From assembly GCA_902559565.1 (NCBI GenBank), contig CACEIH010000001.1, forward strand, positions 106,730 through 168,638: a stretch of 61,909 nucleotides of DNA. The letters are read 5' to 3'. This document shows, piece by piece, positions 26,197-34,538 of this stretch. The position numbers were made by a program, and so were the translations under genes. This DNA is from an uncultured Pelagibacteraceae bacterium. Lineage in GTDB: Bacteria > Pseudomonadota > Alphaproteobacteria > Pelagibacterales > Pelagibacteraceae. Each line of letters starts with the position of its first letter. Position 1 is the stretch's first letter. The notes beneath the pieces are model-generated. The model was given only the letters and a program-made list of their open reading frames with translations. It was not told where the DNA came from and did not search any database.

Positions 26197-26982
26197 ATGA
26201 AATCATTTAATTATCACGCACCAAAAGATGTTAAAGATGCTTCTAAGTTAGCCTCTTCTAGTTCTGCTTTCTTAGCAGGAGGAATGACAACAATTCCTTC
26301 AATGAAATTAGGATTAGCAAATTACAAAGATATCATTGATATTAAAAAAATTAAAAAACTATCTGGTATCAAAGTAAGTGGAAAATCTGTAACCATCGGG
26401 GCAACAACAAAACATGTGGAGGTTGCTACTTCAAAAGATGTTAAGAAAGCAATTCCTGCTCTGGCTAAATTAGCAGGTAACATTGGTGATGCTCAAGTAA
26501 GAAACAGAGGAACTATAGGTGGATCAATTTCAAATAACGATCCATCTGCATGCTATCCTTCTGCTTGTATGGCGCTTAATGCAGTAATTCATACCAACAA
26601 AAGAAAAATAGATGCTGAAAAGTTTTTTACAGGAATGTTTGAAACAGCTTTAAAGAGTGGTGAACTTGTAGAGGCTGTAGAATTTCAAATCCCAGAAAAA
26701 GCTGATTATCAAAAACATCCAAACCCAGCATCAAGGTACGCAATCATTGGAGTGTTTGTTGCTAAACATAAAAAAGATGTAAATGTTGCTGTAACAGGTG
26801 CAAAATCTTGTGTTTATATTGATAAAGATTTATCAAAAAAATTAAGCTCTAGTTTTTCAGCTTCTGCTTTAGAAGGCATGGATGTTAAATCTTCAGGTAT
26901 GAATTCTGATATGCATGCATCTGCAGAATACAGAGCAAATCTTGTGTCACTATACGCAAAAAAAGCTGTTGAAGCTTGTTAG
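26197..26982 (+). CDS. coxM: Molybdenum hydroxylase FAD subunit
   Basis: A 261-residue FAD-binding subunit. The two flavin motifs are FLAGGMTTIPSMK near 27-39 and RNRGTIGGSISNNDPSA near 103-119. An AGGAGGAA ribosome binding site sits in the nine-base gap after coxL. The protein is slightly shorter than the typical 280-290 residues of CoxM. It would pass electrons to the quinone pool or another acceptor. Confidence 0.92.
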   Translation: MKSFNYHAPKDVKDASKLASSSSAFLAGGMTTIPSMKLGLANYKDIIDIKKIKKLSGIKVSGKSVTIGATTKHVEVATSKDVKKAIPALAKLAGNIGDAQVRNRGTIGGSISNNDPSACYPSACMALNAVIHTNKRKIDAEKFFTGMFETALKSGELVEAVEFQIPEKADYQKHPNPASRYAIIGVFVAKHKKDVNVAVTGAKSCVYIDKDLSKKLSSSFSASALEGMDVKSSGMNSDMHASAEYRANLVSLYAKKAVEAC

Positions 26983-27003
26983 TTAAGATTTATATTTCAT
27001 CAA

Positions 27004-27333
27004 ATGAAAAACTCATTTGATGAAAAAATTCTAGAAGAAGCTCACGATTGGGTAAAAGCTAATCAAAAAGTTGTTTTAGCAACAGTAATTCAGACTTGGG
27101 GATCATCGCCAAGACAAGTTGGTAGCCGAATGATCGTTAATGAGAAGGGAGACTTCTCAGGTTCTGTTTCAGGAGGATGTGTAGAGTCAGCAGTTGTAAG
27201 AGAATGTATTGGTCTTATCAAAGATAATAAACCTTGTAAAAAAATAGAATTTAAAGTTTCAAATGAAAGTGCCTGGGAAGTAGGTCTTGCTTGTGGCGGA
27301 GAAATTGCTGTCTATTTAGAACAAGTCAATTAA
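27004..27333 (+). CDS. XdhC/CoxI family protein, N-terminal domain only
   Basis: A 109-residue protein containing the XdhC_CoxI domain: VIQTWGSSPRQVGSRMIV near 29-46, SGSVSGGCVESAVV near 52-65 and GLACGGEIAVYLE near 94-106. XdhC-type chaperones bind molybdopterin, help sulfurate it and load it into the hydroxylase. Here the family's C-terminal Rossmann domain is a separate gene directly downstream (TAATG overlap). The intact motifs and coupling indicate a functional two-part protein rather than a broken gene. Confidence 0.88.
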   Translation: MKNSFDEKILEEAHDWVKANQKVVLATVIQTWGSSPRQVGSRMIVNEKGDFSGSVSGGCVESAVVRECIGLIKDNKPCKKIEFKVSNESAWEVGLACGGEIAVYLEQVN

Positions 27334-28013
27334 TGAAATTACAAACATTAAAATCAATTATTGAAAAAAAGAAAAATAAATCCGAATTTGCAATAATTAC
27401 TAATCTTAAAACTGGAGAAAGTGAAATTTTTGAAAAAGATAAACCATTAAGTAAAGAAATGCATGTTTATTTAAATCAAATTAATGAATTTTTTAAATCA
27501 AAAAAAAATGGGGTAATTGAAAATTCTGAAATTTTTGTAGAGACATATATATTACCAATTAAAGTCATCATTGTTGGAGCAGTTCATATTGCACAATACC
27601 TTGTGGATTTTGCAAAAAGTTTAAATTTTGAAATTTCTATAATTGATCCTAGAGGTTATTTTGCTTCAGAACAAAGATTTCCTGATATGAAAATAATTAA
27701 TAAATGGCCAGATGAAGCGTTTAAAGAAATTGAAACAAATGAAAATACAGCTTTAATTGCTTTGACACATGATCCAAAAATTGATGATCCAGCATTACAA
27801 CATGCCTTAAATAAAAAGTTTTATTACATTGGAGCACTTGGAAGTAAAAAAACTCATGAGAATAGATGTCAAAGGTTAAAAGAAGCTGGTTTTAGCAATG
27901 ATCAAATAAATTCAATTCATGGACCTATTGGAATTAAGTTAGGTGGAAGATCTGCACCAGAGATAGCTTTATCAATTATTGCTCAACTAGTTTCAGAAAC
28001 TTATAAAAAGTGA
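27333..28013 (+). CDS. XdhC family protein, C-terminal Rossmann domain
   Basis: The start is taken at 27333, overlapping the preceding stop, giving 226 residues. The N-terminal 80 residues are variable; the Rossmann part begins with KVIIVGAVHIAQYLVDFA and has FDALIALTHDPKIDDPAL-like and YYIGALGSKKTHENR segments, ending with GIKLGGRSAPEIALSI. That is the XdhC_C domain. Together with the preceding gene it forms the maturation factor for the CoxSLM enzyme. Confidence 0.87.
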   Translation: MKLQTLKSIIEKKKNKSEFAIITNLKTGESEIFEKDKPLSKEMHVYLNQINEFFKSKKNGVIENSEIFVETYILPIKVIIVGAVHIAQYLVDFAKSLNFEISIIDPRGYFASEQRFPDMKIINKWPDEAFKEIETNENTALIALTHDPKIDDPALQHALNKKFYYIGALGSKKTHENRCQRLKEAGFSNDQINSIHGPIGIKLGGRSAPEIALSIIAQLVSETYKK

Positions 28014-28585
28014 TTAAAGCAATTCTACTTGCGGCAGGTCGATCTAAAAGATTAAAATCTGAAAATAAATTAATTAAACTCTATAAAAAAAAACCTTTAA
28101 TAAATTACTCATTAAAAACGCTTCATAAAAGTAAAGTTAATAAAGTTATAGTTGTTCTTGGTTATCAAAAAAATGAAATTAAGAAGATAATTAAAAAGAA
28201 TAAAAAAAATATTTTTGTTTTTAATAAAGAATATAAAAAAGGAATGGCTTCTTCAATTAAAGTAGGCTTAAAAAAGGTAACTAAAAAAGACAAAGGGTTT
28301 ATAATCGTTCAGTCTGATATGCCGTTTATTAAATCATTAGATATAAATAAAATTTGTAATTCAATTAAATCTGAAAAGTATTTAGTTTATGCTTTAAGAT
28401 ATAAAAATAGAGTAGGGAACCCAATAGGTTTTGATGTATCTATTATGAAAAAGTTTAAGAGAATAAAAGGCGATGTTGGAGCAAAATTTATGGTTAAAAG
28501 ATTAAAAAATGAAACTAAATTTATTAAAATAAATAGTCCTAAATCTCTTAAAGATTTCGATAAAGTTTCAGATTTTAGAACTTAA
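28010..28585 (+). CDS. MobA-like nucleotidyltransferase (MocA type)
   Basis: A 191-residue NTP transferase-fold protein starting with GTG that overlaps the previous TGA by four bases. The nucleotide motif LLAAGRSKRLKSENKL is at residues 6-21 and the metal site is in QSDMPF near 102-107. Proteins of this group, sitting next to CoxSLM and XdhC, add CMP to molybdopterin to make the cytosine dinucleotide form used by hydroxylases. The GxGxSxRM-like loop is kept in a lysine-rich variant. It is convergent with msrQ, overlapping by 18 bases. Confidence 0.85.
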   Translation: MIKAILLAAGRSKRLKSENKLIKLYKKKPLINYSLKTLHKSKVNKVIVVLGYQKNEIKKIIKKNKKNIFVFNKEYKKGMASSIKVGLKKVTKKDKGFIIVQSDMPFIKSLDINKICNSIKSEKYLVYALRYKNRVGNPIGFDVSIMKKFKRIKGDVGAKFMVKRLKNETKFIKINSPKSLKDFDKVSDFRT

Positions 28586-29149
28586 TTTACTAAAATTGAT
28601 CCGAAAAAGTAAAAGAACTATTAAAATTATTAAAAAAATTAATGGTTTAAAAAATATAGTTTTAGATAACCAAATAAAATGTAATACCCCAAAAATTGAA
28701 ATTACATAAATTAATCTATGAAGTTTTTTCCAATTTTGTTTAAGAAGTCTTGCCATTTTATCCGATGAAGTGATAGCTAGAGGAATTAATAAAAGCCATG
28801 CAGAAAAACCAATAAATACAAATTTTTTTTTTAAAACATCGTTGATTAATGGTTCAAAATCAAATCTGTAATCAAGGCCGACATAACTCAACATGTGGAT
28901 TGATGCATAAAAAAATGCAAACAATCCTAGCATTCTTCTAAATCTAATCCACTCTAAGGATTTAGTAATTTTTCTAAGAGGTGACATTGAAAGAGTTAGA
29001 AGAATAAAGATCAAGGTCCATTCTCCAAAATGATTTATAACCCTATCAACAGGTTCAGGGCCTAATTGATTATAAAATATTTGATAAGTAATTATATAAA
29101 TTGGCCAAAGAGATAAAAAGAAAACAGCAGGCTTGAAATAATTTTTCAA
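28568..29149 (-). CDS. msrQ: Heme membrane subunit of the MsrPQ methionine sulfoxide reductase
   Basis: A 193-residue, six-helix membrane protein of the ferric reductase-like domain family. Histidines for heme are in NHFGEWTLIF near 39, ASIHMLSY near 82 and HRLIYVISIFGVLHFIWL near 142-160. It supplies electrons from the quinone pool to MsrP. It follows msrP by six bases, the standard pairing. Confidence 0.9.
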   Translation of the reverse strand: MKNYFKPAVFFLSLWPIYIITYQIFYNQLGPEPVDRVINHFGEWTLIFILLTLSMSPLRKITKSLEWIRFRRMLGLFAFFYASIHMLSYVGLDYRFDFEPLINDVLKKKFVFIGFSAWLLLIPLAITSSDKMARLLKQNWKKLHRLIYVISIFGVLHFIWLSKTIFFKPLIFLIILIVLLLFRINFSKLSSKI

Positions 29150-29155
29150 TTTATT

Positions 29156-30055
29156 TTAGTAATTTTTTTTTAAATCCATACCACTATAAAGGTGAGCTAC
29201 CTCATCTCCATAACCGTTGAACATCAAAGTTTTAATTCTTGGTGCTAAAATACTTTCTCCAATTACTCTTTCAGTTGCCTGAGACCATCTTGGATGATCA
29301 ACATCAGGATTTACATTTGAGTAAAAACCATATTCTCTTGGTGAAGCATTTTTCCAAGCAGTATTAGGCATATTCTTTGTTAATTTAATTTTAACAATTG
29401 CTTTTGCACTTTTAAATCCATACTTCCATGGAATAAATATTCTTAATGGTGCTCCATTTTGATTTGGTAAAGGTTTTCCATATAAACCAGTAACAACAGT
29501 GGTCAGAGGATGCATTGCTTCATCTAATCTTAAACCTTCTATATAAGGCCAGTTTAAAACAGGATATCTTTGACCAACCATTTCTTCAGGATTATAAACT
29601 GTTTCAAATTCAACAAACTTTGCAGAAGATTTAATCTCTACTTTGTTAAGCAATTCACTTAATGAAAAACCTAACCATGGAATAACCATAGACCAACCTT
29701 CCACACATCGAAGTTTGAGAATTCTTTCTTCAGATTTAATAGATAAAACTTCCTCAATTGAAAGTTCTAAAGATTTTTCAACTTCACCTTCAATTTTAAC
29801 ACTCCAAGGTTTTGTAGAAAAATTTTTTGCTCTTCTATGAGGATCACTTTTACTAGTACCAAACTCATAATAATTATTGTATGTCGTTATATCTTCATAA
29901 CTTGTTGGCTCATTTAAATTACTAGCATTTGCATTAATTAGTGGAATTGAATTTAAAGTAAGCGCACCTAAACCATAACCCATAGATTTAATAAAAGATC
30001 TTCTTTTATTGTAAATTTTTTCTGGAGTAATTTCTGAATATTTAAACTTTTTCAT
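29156..30055 (-). CDS. msrP: Periplasmic molybdopterin methionine sulfoxide reductase
   Basis: A 299-residue sulfite oxidase-fold enzyme. A twin-arginine signal (RRSFIKSMG, Arg18-Arg19) sends the folded protein out through Tat. The molybdenum ligand is Cys117 in LRCVEGWSMV. It repairs oxidised methionines in envelope proteins, using electrons from MsrQ. It overlaps moaE by 14 bases and is the second molybdoenzyme of this island. Confidence 0.93.
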   Translation of the reverse strand: MKKFKYSEITPEKIYNKRRSFIKSMGYGLGALTLNSIPLINANASNLNEPTSYEDITTYNNYYEFGTSKSDPHRRAKNFSTKPWSVKIEGEVEKSLELSIEEVLSIKSEERILKLRCVEGWSMVIPWLGFSLSELLNKVEIKSSAKFVEFETVYNPEEMVGQRYPVLNWPYIEGLRLDEAMHPLTTVVTGLYGKPLPNQNGAPLRIFIPWKYGFKSAKAIVKIKLTKNMPNTAWKNASPREYGFYSNVNPDVDHPRWSQATERVIGESILAPRIKTLMFNGYGDEVAHLYSGMDLKKNY

Positions 30056-30494
30056 TAGAAATAGGGTTACCTTTTAACCATTCACTTTCTTCATTTTCAT
30101 AATGTTCTTTTTTCCAAATTGGAGACCTTTTCTTTATTTCCTCAATTATATATCTTGAGAGTACATAAGCTTGATCACGATGTTTGCAAGCAACTGCGAT
30201 AATAATACTTATCTCACCTAACTTCAGATGACCTTTGGCATGTTCAATAAACACAGCCTTATCCTTAATATCTAATTTTTGATCTGCTTCATTATAAATT
30301 TCTTCAAAGCTTTTGATCACCATTTCATCATGACTGTCGTAAGTAATTCCAGTGACTGTTTTATTATCATTGATATTTCTCACAGTACCTAAAAAATAAA
30401 TTGAAGCTCCAAATTTAGAATCTTTAATAAATTTTTCAGCGTTTGAAGTAAGTATTTTCTCTTTTTTAGAATCTACTATTTTTGTGTGAAGCAT
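30042..30494 (-). CDS. moaE: Molybdopterin synthase catalytic subunit
   Basis: A 150-residue MoaE. Typical features are FIKDSKFGASIYFLGTVRN near 22-40, HAKGHLKLGEISIIIAVACKHR near 89-110 and a C-terminal KKRSPIWKKEHYE near 125-137 carrying catalytic lysines. It transfers sulfur from MoaD thiocarboxylate to precursor Z. It overlaps moaD by one base and msrP by 14. Confidence 0.93.
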   Translation of the reverse strand: MLHTKIVDSKKEKILTSNAEKFIKDSKFGASIYFLGTVRNINDNKTVTGITYDSHDEMVIKSFEEIYNEADQKLDIKDKAVFIEHAKGHLKLGEISIIIAVACKHRDQAYVLSRYIIEEIKKRSPIWKKEHYENEESEWLKGNPISNEKV

Positions 30495-30763
30495 TAACCT
30501 CCTCCGATAGGAGGTATAATACCAATCTTTTGATCTTTTGTGATTTTATAATTGTCGCTAATTATTTCATTATTTTCAGAACAAAAAGCTGAAGATTTTA
30601 CAACTTTTATGAAGTTCTCATTTCCACTGAAATTTTTATCTATAAATTTAATGATTTCATTTCTTAAATCTTCAACTGAAGCTTTATTTTGAACTTCAAT
30701 TTCTAAATGATCGTTATCACTGAAATCTCTACTAGCTCCAAATAATTCTAGTTTTATTTTCAC
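30494..30763 (-). CDS. moaD: Molybdopterin synthase sulfur carrier subunit
   Basis: An 89-residue ubiquitin-fold protein that ends in IIPPIGGG, the glycine tail that becomes a thiocarboxylate. The N-terminal KIKLELFGASRDF strand is typical of MoaD. It pairs with MoaE encoded immediately downstream. The start overlaps the end of a serine hydrolase gene by four bases. Confidence 0.92.
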   Translation of the reverse strand: MKIKLELFGASRDFSDNDHLEIEVQNKASVEDLRNEIIKFIDKNFSGNENFIKVVKSSAFCSENNEIISDNYKITKDQKIGIIPPIGGG

Positions 30764-32142
30764 GAACCTTTTTTAATTGGTTGGTAGACAATCTTTGGGA
30801 AGTTAAAATTTTCATATATTGCGTTAGTCACTACAATTCTAGATCTCTCAAAATCAATAACTATATGCTGTCCCCCACGACCGTGCATTCCCATTATAGC
30901 TCTTTTTTTACTTATTCCTTTGTAATGAACTTGAAATTGCCCCGCATATCCACTGGCGTATCGGTATTGGCCTGGCCTTCCTTCTTTATTTCTTTTTTCA
31001 TTCTCTTTATCTATCCTGTTATCAAAAATAGTTTTTAAATATTTACCTACACATGTATCATTTTGCCAATCATCCAACATTGCTTTTGCTATTCGAAGAT
31101 AATCATATCGTGAAGCATAAAACATAATATTTGCATTTCCTCTTTCCTCTGAAGAATTTTTAACTTTCCAGAATATTACACTATCTTTAATTTTAGCCTT
31201 TTTATTAAATGTTTTTTCTAGAATTTTCTCAAAGTCATCACCTGTTTTAAACAAAACATAGTTTAATGCTAATGTTGGATTCATACCGGAATAATTAAAA
31301 TATGGTTTAGATTTTTTTGTATTTTTAAAAAGAGAAATATATTGTTTAAAATCAATTGTGTAATCATCAAGACCACGAAATTTTTCATTTATTAAATTTT
31401 TATTTACAGTTTTGGACAATTCAGAACCCACGATATACTCTTGATCACCTGAGTTCATATTCAAAATATCAATTAATTTTTGATTATAATAAAGTGTATT
31501 TTCTAGTAATGGCCAGTCGTTTAATTTTGAGCTAATATTTTCAATATAACCGTCACATATTGCGTGTCCGACCACATAAGATACCATCGTTTTACCCACA
31601 GACATTGATCTTAATTTAGTATTTTTATTTATAAATTTTCCAAATCGATTTTCTGGAGTAAATTTATCAATTGTAATTTTATTGTCTTCAAACCTTAAAT
31701 AACTTAACAAAGCTGTTTTCTCTAATTGTTTATCAATATACTTGTCTTCTTTTAATTTGGATTTAAACTTATAAGGTTTTTTAGATGGTTTTACTTCGTA
31801 CACATCGGCTATTGGTTTGTCTCTATATGGGGAATACGTATATTTATAAAGTTCAAAAAGCAAAGTTCCATAATTAGGTTTTTCAGTTTCTTCTGGAAGC
31901 CAGCTACTATCCTCATAAAATTTTATTTTAAGATTATTTTCATATTGAGGTTGGTCACATTTGTTGTAATACCACATATTGCTATACTTAGGCTCAGCCT
32001 TACATACTGCGCTTTCAACTTTTTTAACATATTCACTATAACCATTTTCAAATAACCATTTGTTAAATCCATCAAGTCTATTATTTGCGTAAGCTTTAGA
32101 TGAAAATGTTAAAATTAAAAAGATTATTAAGAATTTTTTCAT
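30760..32142 (-). CDS. Secreted beta-lactamase-family serine hydrolase (copy 1)
   Basis: A 460-residue protein with a signal peptide (MKKFLIIFLILTFSSKAYA) and a serine hydrolase domain of the class C beta-lactamase/penicillin-binding fold. The nucleophile motif is Ser181-Val-Gly-Lys184, and a candidate second motif YFNYSGMNP lies near 290. A cysteine pair near 47-62 might form a disulfide. It is a clear paralogue of the next gene and both are embedded between moaC and moaD. Substrate unknown; an esterase, amidase or peptidoglycan role is possible. True beta-lactamase activity is not supported. Confidence 0.78.
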   Translation of the reverse strand: MKKFLIIFLILTFSSKAYANNRLDGFNKWLFENGYSEYVKKVESAVCKAEPKYSNMWYYNKCDQPQYENNLKIKFYEDSSWLPEETEKPNYGTLLFELYKYTYSPYRDKPIADVYEVKPSKKPYKFKSKLKEDKYIDKQLEKTALLSYLRFEDNKITIDKFTPENRFGKFINKNTKLRSMSVGKTMVSYVVGHAICDGYIENISSKLNDWPLLENTLYYNQKLIDILNMNSGDQEYIVGSELSKTVNKNLINEKFRGLDDYTIDFKQYISLFKNTKKSKPYFNYSGMNPTLALNYVLFKTGDDFEKILEKTFNKKAKIKDSVIFWKVKNSSEERGNANIMFYASRYDYLRIAKAMLDDWQNDTCVGKYLKTIFDNRIDKENEKRNKEGRPGQYRYASGYAGQFQVHYKGISKKRAIMGMHGRGGQHIVIDFERSRIVVTNAIYENFNFPKIVYQPIKKGS

Positions 32143-32154
32143 TATATTTAATTT

Positions 32155-33519
32155 TTAATTTATCTGTTTACCTTTTTTAATTGGATCTATTAAAAGTTTT
32201 TTAACATTATATTTGAATTTTTTATTGTTAAAATGCAGATTATTAAGAACAACTATTCTTGAATTTTCTACATCAATTAAAATCGATTGACCACCAAAAC
32301 CCCCTAAACCAAAAACTACTCTATTTTTTAAACCTGGATAATCCATATGAAATTGTCCACCATAACTATAAGAAAAATTAAAAGCCGGTTCTTCTCCTAT
32401 TTTGATATTTTTTTTAATTCTTCTTTCATGAATTTCTTTTAAATATTTACCAACACATGTATCATTTTGATAGTCATCCATGATTGCTTTTGCAATTCTG
32501 AGATAATCATATCTATCTGCTCTAAATGAATATCTTCCTGGACCCCACTCATCTGGAACTCCTTTTTGTTTCATAAAAAATACACTATTTTCTACTCTGG
32601 CTTTTTTTTGAAAAATTTCATTTAATAGTTTTTGAAAATCCTTATTAGTTTTATGAATTACATAGTTCATTATAATATTTGTTGCTAAACCGTTATAATA
32701 ATATTTTTTTGAATTTGATGGTTCTGAATTTTTTAATTCCAATTTAGCAAAAGAAGATATGGGATAGCTATTGTACCATCTTCCTGTTTTTTTTAATCCA
32801 TCATTATCATCAACATAATTTTGATCTCCAGCAGCCATATTTAAAATATCAATTAATTTTTTTTTAGAATAAAGAGTGTCCTTAATTAAAGGCCAATCGT
32901 TTAATGTTGAATCAATACTATCAATATAACCACCACAAATTGCGTGGCCAGCCACGTAAGAAACTAAACTTTTACCCATCGACATAGAGTTCCATTTAGT
33001 ATCATTTTTAAAAATAATACCAAAACGATCCTTTGGTGAAATTTCATCAATTATGATTTTGTCATTTTCGAAATAAAGATAACTTAGAATTGCTTTTGTT
33101 TGTAATTGCTTTTTAACAAATTTATCATCTCTTAAATCTGAATTGAACTTAATTGGGTTTTTAGATGGTTCAATTAAATATCTACCAAATCCTTTAGTAT
33201 CTTCTAAATAATGAAAAACATAAAATAGCAAAGTACCGAAATTAGGATTATCATGATAATTAATTTCGTTTCCTCCACCTCTGGTGCTTAATTTTATATT
33301 TAAATTATTTTTATATTGGGGTTTGTCACATTTATTATAATACCAAAGATTACTATATTTTGGTTGTTGTTTGCAAACTTCACTCTCAATTATTTCTACA
33401 TATTGATGATGACCATTGTCATACAGCCATTTATCAAATTTATATAAACTTCCAGCCGGTCCTCCAAAAGCATTTGATGAAAATATTAAAATTAAGAAGA
33501 TTATGAAAATTTTTTTCAT
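32155..33519 (-). CDS. Secreted beta-lactamase-family serine hydrolase (copy 2)
   Basis: A 454-residue paralogue of the neighbouring hydrolase, aligned over its full length: signal peptide ending near NAFG, the shared PKYSNLWYYNKCDKPQY block near 54-70, nucleophile Ser180-Met-Gly-Lys183, AGHAICGGYID near 190-200 and TCVGKYL further on. A candidate second motif YYYNG is near 278. The pair arose by tandem duplication and has since diverged. It overlaps the thioesterase gene by four bases, so it is part of the moaA-led transcript. Confidence 0.78.
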   Translation of the reverse strand: MKKIFIIFLILIFSSNAFGGPAGSLYKFDKWLYDNGHHQYVEIIESEVCKQQPKYSNLWYYNKCDKPQYKNNLNIKLSTRGGGNEINYHDNPNFGTLLFYVFHYLEDTKGFGRYLIEPSKNPIKFNSDLRDDKFVKKQLQTKAILSYLYFENDKIIIDEISPKDRFGIIFKNDTKWNSMSMGKSLVSYVAGHAICGGYIDSIDSTLNDWPLIKDTLYSKKKLIDILNMAAGDQNYVDDNDGLKKTGRWYNSYPISSFAKLELKNSEPSNSKKYYYNGLATNIIMNYVIHKTNKDFQKLLNEIFQKKARVENSVFFMKQKGVPDEWGPGRYSFRADRYDYLRIAKAIMDDYQNDTCVGKYLKEIHERRIKKNIKIGEEPAFNFSYSYGGQFHMDYPGLKNRVVFGLGGFGGQSILIDVENSRIVVLNNLHFNNKKFKYNVKKLLIDPIKKGKQIN

Positions 33520-33986
33520 TTTTTAAGCTTAGATGAAAATTTTAAGTTTTCATAATTAAATTTAGATTTATTTTTGTCGATAAAATCATCCATTATTTTT
33601 ATTTTTTCATCTTCAAATTCAGCAACTTTTCTTTCATTAAGATCTACATATAAAGCTAGAATTTCTATTGTTGATGCTAGAAATTTTTTTTCTTTATGGA
33701 TCATTTCCATCTTATATTGAAGTCTTTTTTTATCATGATCAAAATAAACACAATTGATATCTACTTCATCATTTAGTTGAAGCTCTTGATTGTAAGTAAT
33801 ATGAGACTCTACAATCATCGTACTTTTTTTAGTTGTTTTTGCTGAGTGTTCTCCCATTTTAAAAATATTATTTAAGGTATCGGCACCATATTTATCAAAC
33901 ATTAATAGATAATATGAAACATTCATATGATCGTTGTAGTCGATCCAGTCTTTAATTACTTTTTGAGTACTTAGATAAACGGACAT
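33516..33986 (-). CDS. Hot-dog fold acyl-CoA thioesterase
   Basis: A 156-residue protein with the 4-hydroxybenzoyl-CoA thioesterase-like start VIKDWIDYNDHMNVSYYLLMFD (residues 10-31), including the Asp-His-Met-Asn motif usual in this group. The family hydrolyses acyl-CoA esters; some members act in carnitine metabolism. Its place inside the molybdenum cofactor operon is unexplained. It overlaps the second serine hydrolase by four bases and follows moaC after six bases. Confidence 0.8.
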   Translation of the reverse strand: MSVYLSTQKVIKDWIDYNDHMNVSYYLLMFDKYGADTLNNIFKMGEHSAKTTKKSTMIVESHITYNQELQLNDEVDINCVYFDHDKKRLQYKMEMIHKEKKFLASTIEILALYVDLNERKVAEFEDEKIKIMDDFIDKNKSKFNYENLKFSSKLKK

Positions 33987-33992
33987 GTAAAA

Positions 33993-34538
33993 TTAGAATA
34001 TATTTTTTAAAAACTCAGGCAATCCATCTGGATTAGTCCATAATCCACTTTTGCCACCTTCTTTAATTAATAATCTAACATTATCTATTTTAAGATGTGG
34101 ATTTACTATTTTGCTTAAATCATAAATAGTTATTAATGCAGCGTTAACACCCATAATAGCTTCCATTTCAACACCTGTTTTTGCTAGTGCTGATACAACA
34201 CAAAAAACTTCCAATGAGCTATCAACTTCATTCATAATTATTTTAGTAGCAGTATGATCAATTGGCAGTGGGTGACATAAAGGAATTAATTCACTTGTTT
34301 TTTTTACACCTAATACAGCTGATACTTCAGCTAAAGTAATCGGATCACCTTTGGGCATTTTCTTATTTTTGATTAGATTAAATACTTCATTACCCACATA
34401 AATTTTTCCTGAAGCTAATGCTCTACGAAAAGTTTCTTTCTTAGATGAGACATCAACCATATTAAAAGAGTTCTTTTGAAAAATTTCTTTTGCCCAATCT
34501 TTAAGTTCTTCTTGATTAATAATTTTTAAATTTTTCAT
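33993..34538 (-). CDS. moaC: Cyclic pyranopterin monophosphate synthase
   Basis: A 181-residue MoaC. The conserved blocks MVDVSSKKETFRRALASGKI near 27-46, LIPLCHPLPIDH near 83-94 and KTGVEMEAIMGVNAAL near 119-134 are present. It completes formation of precursor Z after MoaA. About 25 N-terminal residues exceed the usual start, without known meaning. It overlaps the moaA stop by one base (TAATG). Confidence 0.93.
   Translation of the reverse strand: MKNLKIINQEELKDWAKEIFQKNSFNMVDVSSKKETFRRALASGKIYVGNEVFNLIKNKKMPKGDPITLAEVSAVLGVKKTSELIPLCHPLPIDHTATKIIMNEVDSSLEVFCVVSALAKTGVEMEAIMGVNAALITIYDLSKIVNPHLKIDNVRLLIKEGGKSGLWTNPDGLPEFLKNIF

Noticed and set aside
22618..28585. Carbon monoxide dehydrogenase operon
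   Set aside because: CoxL carries AYRGAGR and lacks the form I copper cysteine; CO oxidation is not supported.
30760..33519. Beta-lactam resistance genes
   Set aside because: SxxK motif and fold only indicate the wider serine hydrolase family; the other lactamase motifs are not clear and context gives no resistance link.
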